Source of the DNA: Chalara sp. BL73
Taxonomy: Eukaryota > Ascomycota > Leotiomycetes > Helotiales
Assembly (NCBI GenBank): GCA_918026815.1
Contig: CAKJVC010000065.1
Location: forward strand, 124,001-188,000
Direction: 5' to 3'
DNA length: 64,000 nt
The notes beneath the pieces were generated by a model. That model was not told the DNA's origin and did not search any database. It worked only from the letters and a program-made list of their open reading frames with translations. The translations under genes and the position numbers were made by a program. Within the stretch, counting starts at the first letter, position 1, and each line of letters starts with the position of its first letter. This document shows, in pieces, positions 30,402-40,939 of this stretch.

Positions 30402-30624
30402 TGTAACAACTCAAGCTGAATAAGGATCTCGATCCGTAGATCTAAGTAGAAGGACTCAGAGGTGTAAACAACTATGAATTGTCATAACTAAGAGAATAAA
30501 CTACGAACAGAAGAAGGGAAGGGAAGCAGCGCTCTATATACAGGAACTGGCCGGAAGCCAGGATAAGCGAGCTCTGGGGTATCCGGTACCAAGCTCCAAG
30601 CGAGAAAAGACCAGGGCCATGACA
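30402..30624 (-). mobile_element. Family A LTR-like element
   Basis: 223 bp from TGTAACAACTCAAGC to GGGCCATGACA. The Gypsy relic stops at its left edge and does not resume on its right; flanks ATCTA and CATAC differ. Confidence 0.75.
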
Positions 30625-30772
30625 CATACTGGTATAGAAAGGCGTACGGCTATATATATACTTTTGAGATCAGCGGTAATGCATGTTTGGCCGGTCGACG
30701 GTGACATTGCTTGTAGCAGGTAGCAGCTTCACTACTGCTTCGTGCCTATTCCTAGTAGCCAACCATAATGGC

Positions 30773-30924
30773 TGTCACGGTACTAGCATATATACCTTAG
30801 TACGCAATTGGTTCCCGACCAATTATTCTCGTCTTTTGTTCATGGCGCGACCTGCGCCATGACAGGTCGGCTAAGTAAGCCACGTGACTAGTACTAAGGG
30901 TTACGTGCTAAGCTGGTTGTGACA
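30773..30924 (+). mobile_element. Family F LTR-like element inside the ankyrin gene
   Basis: 152 bp from TGTCACGGTACTAGC to GGTTGTGACA, flanked by exact ATGGC duplications (30768-30772 and 30925-30929). On the other side of the insert the ankyrin reading frame resumes, showing that it landed within the last repeat of the gene. Confidence 0.9.
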
Positions 30925-33900
30925 ATGGCGTCCAACTGTACGTGTCTTGTGGATTAACATTGACATTGCCTGTTGCAAGTAGCAGTTTTACTACTGCTTC
31001 GTGCCCATTCTCGGCAGCGAACCATAATGGCGTCCGACCATCCTTGTCTTGTGAATCAGCATTGACATTGCCTGTTGCAAGTAGCAACTTCACTACTGCT
31101 TCGTGGCCATTCCCAGCAGCCAACGATAATAGCGTCCGACCATCTGTGTCTTGTGGATCAACATTGACATTGCTTGTAGCAAGTAGCAGCCTTGCTACTG
31201 CCTTGTGCCCATCCCTAGCAGCGAACCATAATGGCGTCCGACCGTACTTATCTCGCGAATCGGCATTGACATCGCCTGTTGCAAGTAGCAGCTTCACTAC
31301 CGCTTCGTGCCCACTCCCAGCAGCGAGCGATAATGGCGTCCAACCGTACGTGTCTCGCGAATCGGCATTCACATTGCTTGTTGCAAGTAGTAGCTTTACT
31401 ACTGCTTCGTGCCCATTCACAGCAGCTAACGATAATGGTGTCCAACCGCTTATGTCTTGTAGATTAACACTAACATTGCTTGTTGCAAGTAGCAGCTTCA
31501 CTACCGCTTCATGCCCATTCTTAGCAGCGAACAATAATGGCGTCCGACCGTACGCGTCTCGCAAATCGGCATTGACATTGCCTGTTGCAAGTAGCAGTTT
31601 TACTACTGCTTCGTGCTTATTCTCAACAGCCAACCATAATGGTGTCCGACCATCTGTGTCTTGTGAATCAGCATTGACATTGCCTGTTGCAAGTAGCAGC
31701 TTCACTACTATTTCGTGCTTATTCTTAACAGCCAACCATAATGGTGTCCGACCATCTATGTCTTGTGGATCAACGTTAACATTGCCTGTTGCAAGTAGCA
31801 GCTTCACTACCGCTTCGTGCCCATTTTTAACAGCGAACAATAATGGTGTCCGACCGTACGTGTCTCGCGAATCGGCATTGACATTGCCTGTTGCAAGTAG
31901 CAACTTCACTATTGCTTCGTGACCATTCTCAGCAGCCAACGATAATGGCGTCCGACCATCTATGTCTTGTGGATCAACATTGACATTGCTCGTAGCAAGT
32001 AGCAGCTTTACTACTGCCTCGTGTCCATCTCTAGCAACGAACAATAATGGTGTCCGACCGTACTTGTCTCGCGAATCGGCATTGACATCGCCCGTCGCAA
32101 GTAGCAGCTTCACTACTGCTTCACGCCCACTCCCAGCAGCGACCGATAATGGCGTTCGACTATTTGTGTTTTGTGGATCAACATTGACATTGCTCATAGC
32201 AAGTAGCAGCTTTACTACCGCTTCGTGTTCATTGCTAGCAGCCAACAATAATGAAGTCCGACCGTACGTGTCTTGTGGATCAACATTGACATTGCCTGTT
32301 GCAAGTAGCAGTTTTACTACCGCTTCGTGCCCATTCTCGGCAGCGAACCATAATGGCGTCCGACTATCCTCGTCTTGTGAATCAGCATTGGCATTGCCTG
32401 TTGCAAGAAGCAGCTTCACTACTGCTTCGTGCCCATTCTCGGCAGCGAACCATAATGGCGTCCGACCACCCTTGTCTTGTGTATCAACATTGACATTGCC
32501 TGTTGTAAGCAGCAGCTTTACTACTGCCTCGTGGCCATTCCCAGCAGCCAACGATAATGCCGTCCGACCGTACTTGTCTGGCCGGTTAACATGAACAAAT
32601 AGCTGGTCATCGGCCCCTTGCCCACTTTGAGGAGCCGTGTATGTCTTTCTATGTCCATCGTCTCCTTCAGAAACAGCTCCTTCCTGAAGGAGGAGGTTGA
32701 CAGCCAGCAGATGTCCATTTCCCGAGGCTTTGTGGAGTGGAGAAGCATCAGAAGCATCTCTTACATTAATCTCCGCGCCATGGTCGAGCAAGATCTTTAT
32801 AAATGCAAGGCACCCACCTATAGCAGCCAAATGCAGTGCTGTTTCTCCATACAAATTGAAGCTGTCGAGATCTGCCCCTCTCTCTACTAAAATTTCCACA
32901 ACTTTTGCGTTTCCACCAACTATTGCTAGATGCAATGCTGTCCTTTTATGTCTGTCCTTTTTGTTGACGTCTGCTTTTCGATCCAGGAGAAGCTTTATGG
33001 TGGAAACGTGCTCAAGTTCAACAGCTTTATGCAAGGCTGTCGAGCCTTTCTGCGTTTTTGCGTCGATATGTGCCCCATGATCAAGAAGCTTGGATACCAT
33101 GTTGTCTTGGTTATTTCTCGCGGCAGCGAAGAGTGGGGTCCACCCATTCACATCTGGAAGGGATACGATTTCCCTATTTTGCACCAAAATGTTCACAAGT
33201 GATGTGTGCCCATTATTACTTGCCCAGTGGAGTCCGTTCCAACCAACTTTATTTACCATGCAAGTTTGGGGTGCTTTTCTCAGCAAAAACCGTACTAGTT
33301 CTTTATTCCCCTCTGCACAGGCTATAAAAAGCTTTTCGTGCAGGGTTGTAAGTTTCCACAGTAACCTTCCTTCGACGCCTAGTGTGGTTTCATTATGCGG
33401 AGTCTTATATTTTGCCGCTTGACCTGCCAGTAACTCAACTGTGTTGACTTTATTAGGGCATGTTATAAGAATTTCCCACAATTCGACTTACCATATTCCA
33501 ACTTCCAGTTAGTAATCTCAAATATACTTTCTTTAATATCCCCAGAGGCCTTCAGACTTTTGCAAGCAGAGAAAAGTGCAATTAATGTGTCATGCCACTT
33601 TGTTTGCGCTGAATGACAAAGCGCTTTAACAATGTTCGGATTGTGTTTTGCCAGTGTGAAGCATTCCAACCTAACCTCAGCGCCTATTGTAATAACACAA
33701 AGTGTAAACATTATATTAAGAGTCTCGGTGTGATTACTCTTTTTGCGCATAACCATGTCCAGTTGCTGGAGAACCTTAAGGATTGAGGATCTCATAGTCT
33801 CGATTAGGTTGGTTGGAGCCATAGAAGGGACAATATCCTGGCTTTCGGTCAAGACGTCACACAACTGAAGAGATGCTACGAGGTACGTGAAAGCCGGGGA

Positions 33901-34139
33901 AATGAACAGCTATCGCGGTAAGCTGGGCCAATATAACAAGGATAATTTTATACGTCACTGCTGGTATCTTCCTCAACCAAATCAAGAAGGTAAGAATAAA
34001 GCCCGAATTTAAGTATCCCTTTCGCAGAGAGTCGTTTTATATTGATTTTAGCTAAGGATAGAAGGTCTGAAACAGGGAAAGCATAATCCTTAGTAAAGCC
34101 TGGGTCCGGTGGGATTGGATAGTCTATGTGTGTTAGCAT
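30908..34139 (-). CDS. Large ankyrin-repeat protein, 3' end cut by insertion
   Basis: Three exons fit: 34139-33954, 33864-33492 and 33447-30908. Their introns are 89 bp (GTATAA...CTTCAG) and 44 bp (GTAAGT...ATAAAG); both joins keep frame. The N-terminal 190 residues are unrecognised. About seven divergent ankyrin repeats come next, then 16 nearly identical 34-residue units (RTPLxxAAxNGHEAVVKLLL, ATGNVNxDxxD). Ankyrin units bind partner proteins; arrays this uniform are typical of fungal STAND and incompatibility-type proteins and change length readily. The present stop at 30908 comes from the family F insert. Without the insert, the frame would continue about 34 codons to TGA at 30670-30672. 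No nucleotide-binding domain is found; a more 5' segment may lie at 34321-34629. The long antisense open frames over this gene are shadows of the repeats. Confidence 0.8.
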
Positions 34140-34320
34140 ATATCCTAAACTTCAGCCAAGACTTTGCCAACCTGGGAATAAAGAATCGGCCAAAACTGTT
34201 AATTCACCTCTCCGGCAACCCAGATTTGGATGAAGCCCCCAAAAACCAAAGTTTCGTTGGCATTCATGGCAAATACCTTCCTCATCGCACTATAGATATC
34301 AAAACATGACATTTCCTTGG

Positions 34321-34629
34321 CTATTTGAGTATACTTGCAGTTTTCTTGAGGTACCGACAGCGCCAACAGGCACCCAAGCCTTTCTTCAAATTGTTCGCCT
34401 GTCTCGACACTTCGCTATACTTCCCTAGCCCCTGACGGCGACCCGTGCCTCGACTTTGCCGTTGCCGTTTCACAGGGTTGTTAGAATCAACAAACTCATA
34501 GTTCCGTTTTTCTGCCATGTTTGTGTGATGAGATAAATATAAGCTTGACTTCCAGACCGGCGCCCGAAAAGAAAGAGGAGCCTGGACCACCTTATTAATA
34601 TCCGAGGATGGTGGTGTCATGGTGCACAA
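34321..34629 (-). CDS. Zn-cluster-like N-terminal fragment
   Basis: From the likely start at 34518 the frame reads a basic, Arg/Lys-rich leader (PVKRQRQSRGTGRRQ) and then GKYSEVSRQANNLKKGLGAC followed by WRCRYLKK. That is the opening of a fungal Zn2Cys6-like or related cysteine cluster, with only the first C-x2-C present before the frame ends. The motif and the position just upstream of the ankyrin gene on the same strand suggest that it is a former 5' exon of a longer protein. Coding-like sequence with stops (SCFDIYSAMRKVFAMNANET) fills 34180-34320. The full cysteine set is missing, so DNA binding is doubtful. Confidence 0.5.
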   Translation of the reverse strand: MCTMTPPSSDINKVVQAPLSFRAPVWKSSLYLSHHTNMAEKRNYEFVDSNNPVKRQRQSRGTGRRQGLGKYSEVSRQANNLKKGLGACWRCRYLKKTASILK

Positions 34630-35089
34630 GGTTATTACCTACCCCGCAGCCTCACATGCTAACGCTATGCCGTTCCGGGTGGGCGGTAGATGCAAATCTC
34701 TTGGCGCCGCAGAGATGCATGTAACCGCCCCCTCGATTTGGCATCACACGGTGGTGCGGATTACTCAGGTAACAGAAGCATTTCCAGCAAGTAGTCTTAC
34801 AATTTTGTGCTACACCTATTTGGGTGAGCGGCTGTAGTAGATCGTTGATGCTAAGAAACTTCATATTCTTGTACCATTCCTACTTGGGTGGGTGGTTGCA
34901 GGTCCGCCTGCTTTTCTGGTACTCGAGACATCACGATACATTTAGCAATAGAAGAATGATCATTGTGATAAGCCAATCTTAGATCCTCCGGCCTCAGCTC
35001 ATGCTACATTAAACGATGGTGTCGCAGGCTTTTTTCCTTACTTAAACCTCAAACGACAACGTGATGAGTACCAATACGCTGACTCCCGG

Positions 35090-35220
35090 AGTCAGGGGTC
35101 CCAATACACTTAACGTACTCCACCACTAAGTGGCCCATATCACTAAGTGGCCCGGATCCCTGCCACCCCGCCACCATCTTCAACCTTGAATTCGATATTG
35201 CTCAACAACCAACCTTTAAT
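35090..35220 (+). repeat. Transposon end-like sequence before a psq HTH
   Basis: CAGGGGTCCCAATACACTTA at 35094 closely matches the first bases of the MITE at 56416 (GGGGTCCCAATACATTTA). It precedes the helix-turn-helix frame by about 125 bp, so it may be the left terminus of the element that encoded it. Confidence 0.45.
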
Positions 35221-35394
35221 ATGGAGAATAAAGAAGGGCGTATTGCTCTAGCACTTCAAGCTTATCGAAAAGGCCAGGTTCAAAGTGTAAGGGCCGCTGC
35301 ACGCGCATTCGATGCCCCGCGAACGACTTTAAGGCGCCGACCAAAGGAGTTCTTGCTCGATCTGTCTTGGCCCACAAACTCACGACCCTGTAGC
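35221..35394 (+). pseudogene. Pogo/Fot1-type transposase N-terminal (psq HTH) fragment
   Basis: MENKEGRIALALQAYRKGQV followed by SVRAAARAFDAPRTTLRRR is a pipsqueak-type helix-turn-helix, the first DNA-binding domain of pogo/Fot1 transposases. After about residue 42 the frame is no longer transposase-like and joins family B sequence at about 35395. The CENP-B HTH and DDE core are missing. It could have come from the same family as the DDE scrap at 11059. Confidence 0.75.
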
Positions 35395-35500
35395 TTAGAA
35401 TCAACAACAACAATCAAGAACAAGTCAACCACCTACAACGAGCATACTAGCACTGCGCAGGGATCGCGGTGCTACGTGCCCCGTGGGTAACCGACTTAAA
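35395..35500 (+). repeat. Family B LTR-like fragment
   Basis: Matches the middle of family B (CAAGAACAAGTCAACCACCT, GATCGCGGTGCTACGTGCCC, GACTTAAACAATT); both ends are missing. Confidence 0.65.
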
Positions 35501-35504
35501 CAAT

Positions 35505-36160
35505 TACTACAGTCCGGGTGTTCCAACAATAAATTTCATTCCTCCAATCCGCGACAAATTAGATCATTGTCTTAGTATCGGACAAGCTCCCTCTCGAGGT
35601 CTTGTTTATGCCCTAGATGCCGATATCGTGATTAAGATGCCTTTTCAATACAGTATTCCAGACGATTTAGATGACAACGCAATATTCTATTTGAATCATG
35701 CGCTTCAAAGCTTCGTTGCAATGGAAAGGGAACTTGCGGTGTACGATGCTATAGCTATTCGGCCACACACCAATATTGTGCGAAGGTTGGAGGTGAGCTC
35801 GTCAACCTGGCTCTTTCTGGAGCGCGTACAACCTTTGAAGAAAATGTGGCCTAACTCCAACAAAATGATGCGTCATCACTGGATCAGGGAACTTGCCGAT
35901 GCTATAAGTTGGCCGGACCGGACAGGCTGCACCAACCAAACTTTCCGAAGTTAAAGAACGTGTAAAGGCGATCATTGGTATTACGGATCTGGATATTGTA
36001 TCAGCAACATCGGAGGAACATTACCAACGCCTAGAATCCCGTTGTGCAGAGTGGCTAAAAGAGGCAACCGTTGATCAAAGGTGGATGAATTCTGAAGATT
36101 GCTGTGCAGCCTATAAAGCTAAAGGGTATGGAATAGAAATGGATATCTGGCGGTGAAGCG
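35505..36160 (+). pseudogene. Fungal protein-kinase-like gene with the catalytic core deleted
   Basis: The frame to 35954 reads as the N-lobe of a fungal kinase-like protein: GLVYALDADIVIKMPFQY (with the ATP-site lysine in VIKMP), YLNHALQSFVAMERELAVYD, NIVRRLEVSS, WLFLERVQPLKKM, HWIRELADAISW. Right there the sequence jumps to a C-terminal segment (KERVKAIIGITDLDIVSAT, LESRCAEWLKEA) in another frame, to about 36160. The HRD/catalytic loop and DFG segments that normally lie between are missing, so the internal part was deleted. Some fungal members of this group are pseudokinases, but this copy lacks the domain altogether. Confidence 0.65.
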
Positions 36161-36289
36161 GAATTCTTTGATGTTTTTCCGACCCTTAACGCAATGTCAT
36201 CAACAATGGCTGTACGTAACATCGTAGCTTGTCTATTGATGCAGCTTCGGTTTTGCGCTTCCAAGGTAGTAATTCTTTCTCCTCACCAT

Positions 36290-36445
36290 TTATAAAAGCC
36301 CCTTTGTAGAAGAACCTATTGCGTTTGGGATTTCCAAACTCCTCGGGCCACGGCCAAATTGAATATAGTCGAAGGAGTCAACACAAGCAGTAAAAGTAGA
36401 TGCAATTCCAATGGTACCAGAGACAACACTGAGCGGCTCTGCCAT
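36290..36445 (-). pseudogene. HeLo-domain N-terminal fragment
   Basis: On the minus strand MAEPLSVVSGTIGIASTFTA and CVDSFDYIQFGRG match the first 33 residues of HeLo domains (compare the common pattern ending in CVDCFEYIQLGR). The following codons diverge in all frames, with stops. A HeLo N-terminus is often fused to a NACHT, and a NACHT fragment starts about 200 bp away on the opposite strand. Confidence 0.7.
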
Positions 36446-36649
36446 CTTCAAGGTAGTGGATAATGGACAAGATATACTAGAGGCGCTGGGTGGAAAGAGA
36501 GAGCGGATGAGAAGTCTATACCTGAACTCAGCCGCAGCCTCGTCATGAAAACTAGAGTGTTTGTGACAGCAGACCGGCGAGACGAAGTGTAGCTCCTTCC
36601 ACTTCACATTTGACAACTGATCCGTGCAGCCTAGTTCGCGGGGTTGATT

Positions 36650-37284
36650 GCTTTCGTCAATGGAGAGTCTGGAACCGCCGGGCGGCCGGAATTTCCATCA
36701 AGTTGAAGTCGGCAAAGGCGCAAGAGCCCACCTTGGAGACACATATAACATAAGTCAGCTCCTCCAAGATACTAGTTAAATTAATTCCTAGAAGCTAACA
36801 CGCCATAAACCAGGAAGATCGCCTCAAACTCCTCCCTCGCGCAACCAACGCGGCCTTCAATTCATACGACAAGCGACACGACTCCCTCTGCCTCCCAAAC
36901 CCATGTACCTGCGTACTCCAAGAATTAATATCATGGGCCGGTATGCAAGATGAAAGGTACATCTTCTGGTTGAGCGGTGCTGCGGGCACGGGAAATTCGA
37001 CGATCGCACGCACTATCGCCCGCAAAACTGGTGAGGAGCGACTAAGAGCAAGCTTTTTCTTCTCGAATGGCGGCAGAGATGTCAGCCACGCTGGTATCTT
37101 CTTTACTAGCATTGATCTGCAGCTAGAAGGTCAGTCAGACATCCTCAAAAGTTACATCTGTGAAGCTATTGCGAAGGATCGCGACATTGCTAGTAAAGGC
37201 CTGCGTGATCAGTGGGCCATCTTATCTTTCAGCCATTGTCGAAGCTCGAAGCCAGATCGCTTCAACTACCATTTCTCGTCATGA
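36650..37284 (+). pseudogene. NACHT NTPase fragment with altered P-loop
   Basis: The + strand reads FNSYDKRHDSL, a cysteine-containing linker, SWAGMQDERYIFWLSGAAGT, then the P-loop region GNSTIARTIAR and RASFFFSNGGRDVSHA. This is the start of a fungal NACHT module. The invariant P-loop lysine is replaced by asparagine (GTGNS instead of GTGKS), a change that would abolish nucleotide binding. The Walker B and the rest of the NACHT are absent; the frame ends at 37284, just before the next gene's stop. A stop at about 36777 also interrupts the upstream part. A relic. Confidence 0.75.
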
Positions 37285-37297
37285 TAGATGCCGATTC

Positions 37298-39061
37298 TTA
37301 AATGAATTCAAAATATCTCTCTAGTTCTGGCCTGGCATTGACCATCTCCATCGCCAGTCCATGCATTATCCCGTGCACGTAGCAATCCCCAATAAACCTC
37401 CACGCCTCCCCATCGCCGCCACATTCCGCTCGTCTGACGCAGAACGGGACTCTTCCACCATACAACACCACGATCTCATCGCCCTTCGTGGCCGTCTCGG
37501 GCAACAGGCAAATATGTCCTTGTTTCGTCAACGCAATACTTCGGTGTTTCGCAAAATTTCGGTGATCCCGCCTGCTTTGACCGCCTAGCCACGGACGAGA
37601 GCCTTCCTCAAGCAGGCGCCGGATGAACCAGGTGCTATAGATATCTGACTCTTCTTCAAGATCCTTATTGTCGGCACGGGAGATTCTTCCGAGGGCAGCA
37701 CGAGCTTTGAAGATGACGTTGGACGGTGACTCTAGTGTCAGAGTGTCCTGGAGTGCCTCGCGGCGGTGTATCTCATCACCATATGGTGACCATGGCATGG
37801 CCGTTAGGGCTGATTTCATCCCACTAGCCCACGCTGAAGCGTGGTCAAGATGGAGATTATCAGTTAGAAAGATACGGTCTACTTTGTCGAGGACAAATCC
37901 CTTCACTCTCATAATTCGGTCATCTAGGAAGGTCAACTCCAGCCTTTTGCTGCCCGCGCATCTCCAACTCGATTCCATGGACGGTAGACACGCCGGCGAG
38001 GACCCGTTGAAATTTGGACACCATGATGGCAGCAGCAGCGATGCAAATGGACAATTGAGAGCTGACAGGATATCTAGGCTACCGGAGTTTTTGACAACAG
38101 CCCGTACGGCGGCCACGTATACCGTGCTGAAAGGTAGATGATAATTCGGCAGAGGCAGTTGATTTCGCCAGGCTTCTGAACACATGCTATATACCCCATA
38201 CACCTTGTCCTCTGGTTCCGTCGCATTGCTGGAGAGGAACAGGACCAACAGTTCGTCAAGCTTTGGCCTGCTTTTGGTTTGATAACGTCTCCGAGCTTCC
38301 AGGACAGCCCACACGGCGTTTAGCTGGAGCTGAGGGAGGACGATGTGGATGTCCCTATGGATATTATTTATGTAAATTTCGACTAGCTTGAAGATGACAT
38401 TTCTGAATACATCTAACTCGATTAAATGATGCCCGATTCGCAGGACGACGTTGGATGCTACAGCGATCTCCTGCGCGATCCAAATACGAGTCCAGTAGGT
38501 GTTTTTGAGGATCTCACCAAGCGCAGCCCATTGCTGCCTGCAAACCTGATCATGGAGCATATTATTTAGTTGCTGGAAGTCGTCCGCCATAAGGCTAAGC
38601 TGTTTAATAAAGTCAATGGCTATGGTTGTGGCTTCAGATGTTTGACCAAGATACGCAATCGTTCGAGATGCCGATGAATATATATATGCCATCCGAGCCA
38701 CTTGCGTACTCTTCTCGTGTATGTCTTCCTGGTTGATACAAATAGCATCAATCCACAGGATTCGGTCCCCGTCTTCACAGCGTAGATGCTGGAGTGCCTC
38801 ATATAGGTTCGGGGTAATTTGCAATATACTGCCATCAACCGTAATCCTAGCCGTCTTTTCCTGGGTTCCCCATGTATACGACAAAGCATGATAGGGCAGG
38901 CCCCCTTCGAATTGGTTGATCCAACCCTCAAAGAGCTCGCATTGAATATCATCTGTGAGGCCTCCTTTGAGAAGCCGGAGGAGCCGAACAGAAGGTTTAT
39001 CGAGATCCATTGGTTGGTATTGGTACATATCCATTGTTACGCAGCCATCTATACACTTCAA
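37298..39061 (-). CDS. HET-domain protein
   Basis: Residues 57-65 (YHALSYTWG), 102-117 (LWIDAICINQEDIHEK) and IYSSASRTIAYLG form the HET core, with WTRIWIAQEIAVAS and EDKVYGVYSMCSEA following. The end module is complete (GDEIVVLYGGRVPFCVRR, WRFIGDCYVHGIMHG). The protein is 587 residues, or 576 if the second Met (MYQYQPMDLDKPSVRLLRLL, matching the usual beginning) is the start. HET proteins mediate incompatibility and cell-death reactions. It is intact although it lies in the most damaged part of the window; its last codons come within 15 bp of the converging NACHT relic. No intron required. Confidence 0.9.
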   Translation of the reverse strand: MKCIDGCVTMDMYQYQPMDLDKPSVRLLRLLKGGLTDDIQCELFEGWINQFEGGLPYHALSYTWGTQEKTARITVDGSILQITPNLYEALQHLRCEDGDRILWIDAICINQEDIHEKSTQVARMAYIYSSASRTIAYLGQTSEATTIAIDFIKQLSLMADDFQQLNNMLHDQVCRQQWAALGEILKNTYWTRIWIAQEIAVASNVVLRIGHHLIELDVFRNVIFKLVEIYINNIHRDIHIVLPQLQLNAVWAVLEARRRYQTKSRPKLDELLVLFLSSNATEPEDKVYGVYSMCSEAWRNQLPLPNYHLPFSTVYVAAVRAVVKNSGSLDILSALNCPFASLLLPSWCPNFNGSSPACLPSMESSWRCAGSKRLELTFLDDRIMRVKGFVLDKVDRIFLTDNLHLDHASAWASGMKSALTAMPWSPYGDEIHRREALQDTLTLESPSNVIFKARAALGRISRADNKDLEEESDIYSTWFIRRLLEEGSRPWLGGQSRRDHRNFAKHRSIALTKQGHICLLPETATKGDEIVVLYGGRVPFCVRRAECGGDGEAWRFIGDCYVHGIMHGLAMEMVNARPELERYFEFI

Positions 39062-39069
39062 GAGAATTG

Positions 39070-40065
39070 ATGGCAGTGGCTGGAGTGAAATGATATAGGG
39101 TCTTGGCAGCAGCGGGTGGTTTAGGCAGTAGCGATGAAATCGCCAGTATTGAAACCATTGATTAGTATGATATTACTACAGTGAGGGTTGAGGATGGAAG
39201 GTGGTTCCAATGTTACTACAAATCATGGGGTCTATTTCCAGCCTCACCAAGCCGACTCTGCGGCTTTTAGGCAGATTTCTGGGCATACTTCATATAGGGC
39301 TCAAACGACAGCTAATCACTTACACCTCAGATGAGGAGCCGAAGTTATGAGATACTTATCTCGGAATATGTGCAATATCCTGTACTGTAAGAGCTTTTGT
39401 AAATTCGGCACCGTCTCACAGGTTCGATGACATTTGCATTCACGTGATTGAAGGCTAATTGAGCCACCCGATTCAGGGCCCAGATACAGATACGCCTCAG
39501 CGTATATTTTACTAAGCAAAACCCCCATTTCCCTTTTCGGCACTACCACTCTACTACTCCCAGTACTGAATTGTAACAAACAGAAAGCAGCAGGAAGCGC
39601 TACTAGTCCCAATTTAGGAACACCCACGAGTTGGTCACGTGATAACCGTGACAAACAGGTTGTGCTGTCTCGGCAATGCACCATGATGGAATCCTATACA
39701 AGCCGATCAAAAATAAGCCTTTCCACTTCTTTTCCTTAACTCCTAACCCCCTTTACTACGTCCTTCAAAGGCACTGTTACTTCGTAACCTCTTGTGGGGG
39801 CAGTCAATTGAAATGCCTCCAGGATTTAGCCTCCAGGAAGCATGCTTATCACCCAAGTCAATGGCGAGACTCCACCTCTCACTTGTGGAACTTCCACAGC
39901 CTCAAATCGTGAATTATAACCGCTGCCGCAAAAACCGCACTTCTATTCTTCACAGGGTGAATTTGCACACTAGAATATATATTTCCAATCCTTGGCTTAA
40001 CTTGCACATCTCATGCAATTCGTGATATAGGCTCACAGACTTATCTCGCTGTTCCTGTAGAGGAA
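39070..40065. other. Intergenic region, no gene seen
   Basis: Short frames without motifs. TGTAACAAACAGAAAGCAGC at about 39571 resembles the start of family I. Confidence 0.45.
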
Positions 40066-40932
40066 TTGTCACATGAGGCTAGAACCCCTACGTCGCAAGA
40101 GGATTCACTCTACGCCTCATTTTCCTTCACCATTCCAAGAAAACCGGTCGCCCCAGCGTCCACTGCACCTAAAACATCTCCCACGACAAAGCCTATTTTC
40201 ATCAGCAATGCGATCTCAGGCTTCTGGCATTGTTGGAAATGGGAAGCCGTTGCTGCCTTTCTCGTTCTATCGGTCCCGTTCGCTATTGTGGCCACGCTCA
40301 TTAGTCATGCCGGGCAACCACTTCCAAGCTGGAAATTTAGAATTTCGATCAACACATTATTGGCCATATACAGCGTGGCCTTTAAGGCATGCATTGCATA
40401 TATCGTTTCTTCGTATTACGGGCAACTCCAATGGTCATGGTTTACATCAAATCGGCCACTATACGACCTTGTTCGATATAATAGGGCTGTGAATGGGCCG
40501 ATAGGTTCTGCTCAGCTTCTTTGGGCGCAAAGAACTCAAGAGCCATTGGCTACCCTTGGGGCAATAATTGCTATTGCCACCATTGTGATTGATCCTTTTA
40601 TGCAACAGTTAATCTCACCATCGGACTGCAGTGTGGTGCTTAAAACTCAGAACGCCAGTATCCCGCGAACAAATTTAGGGCTTCTTAGTTGGACACTAAA
40701 TCCTCCATTAACTATAACAAGCTACATCTCATCAAATTATTTTTCATGGGAATGCCCTACAGGTAATTCAACTTCTGGTTTAGGGCCCGCTAATATATCT
40801 GTTACAACTTCAATTCCCGAGGTACTTACCTTTCCTGTAACGACGCCGAGCCAATTCTCACTGCCCCTTCAGCTGACCAAACTCAGCTTTCAGGGCTTAG
40901 GCGTGGCTGGAATCAGAGCTTTAGGTAACTAA
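40066..40932 (+). pseudogene. DUF3176 membrane protein, N-terminal part
   Basis: The 288-residue frame carries the DUF3176 signature: a Trp-rich entry (FWHCWKWEAVAAFL), SWKFRISINTLLAIYS, the QLQWSWFTSNRPLYDLVRYN segment and LATLGAIIAIATIVIDPFMQ. Three hydrophobic segments are visible (about 60-80, 92-115, 160-180). Full members are roughly 550-700 residues with a fourth helix near the C-terminus and unknown function. Here the frame ends after a Thr/Ser-rich lumenal stretch. A DUF3176-like C-terminal part occurs on the opposite strand at 41616-41895. Truncated, so probably nonfunctional. Confidence 0.8.
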
Positions 40933-40939
40933 CTTTCAA

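Noticed and set aside
30942..31922. Long + strand open frame (326 codons) with repeated SSFTTASCPF-like units
   Set aside because: It is antisense to the ankyrin array; the 102-bp periodic repeats keep the opposite frame open. Same for 31962-32594.
37668..38141. Plus-strand frame inside the third HET gene
   Set aside because: Shadow of the HET reading frame.
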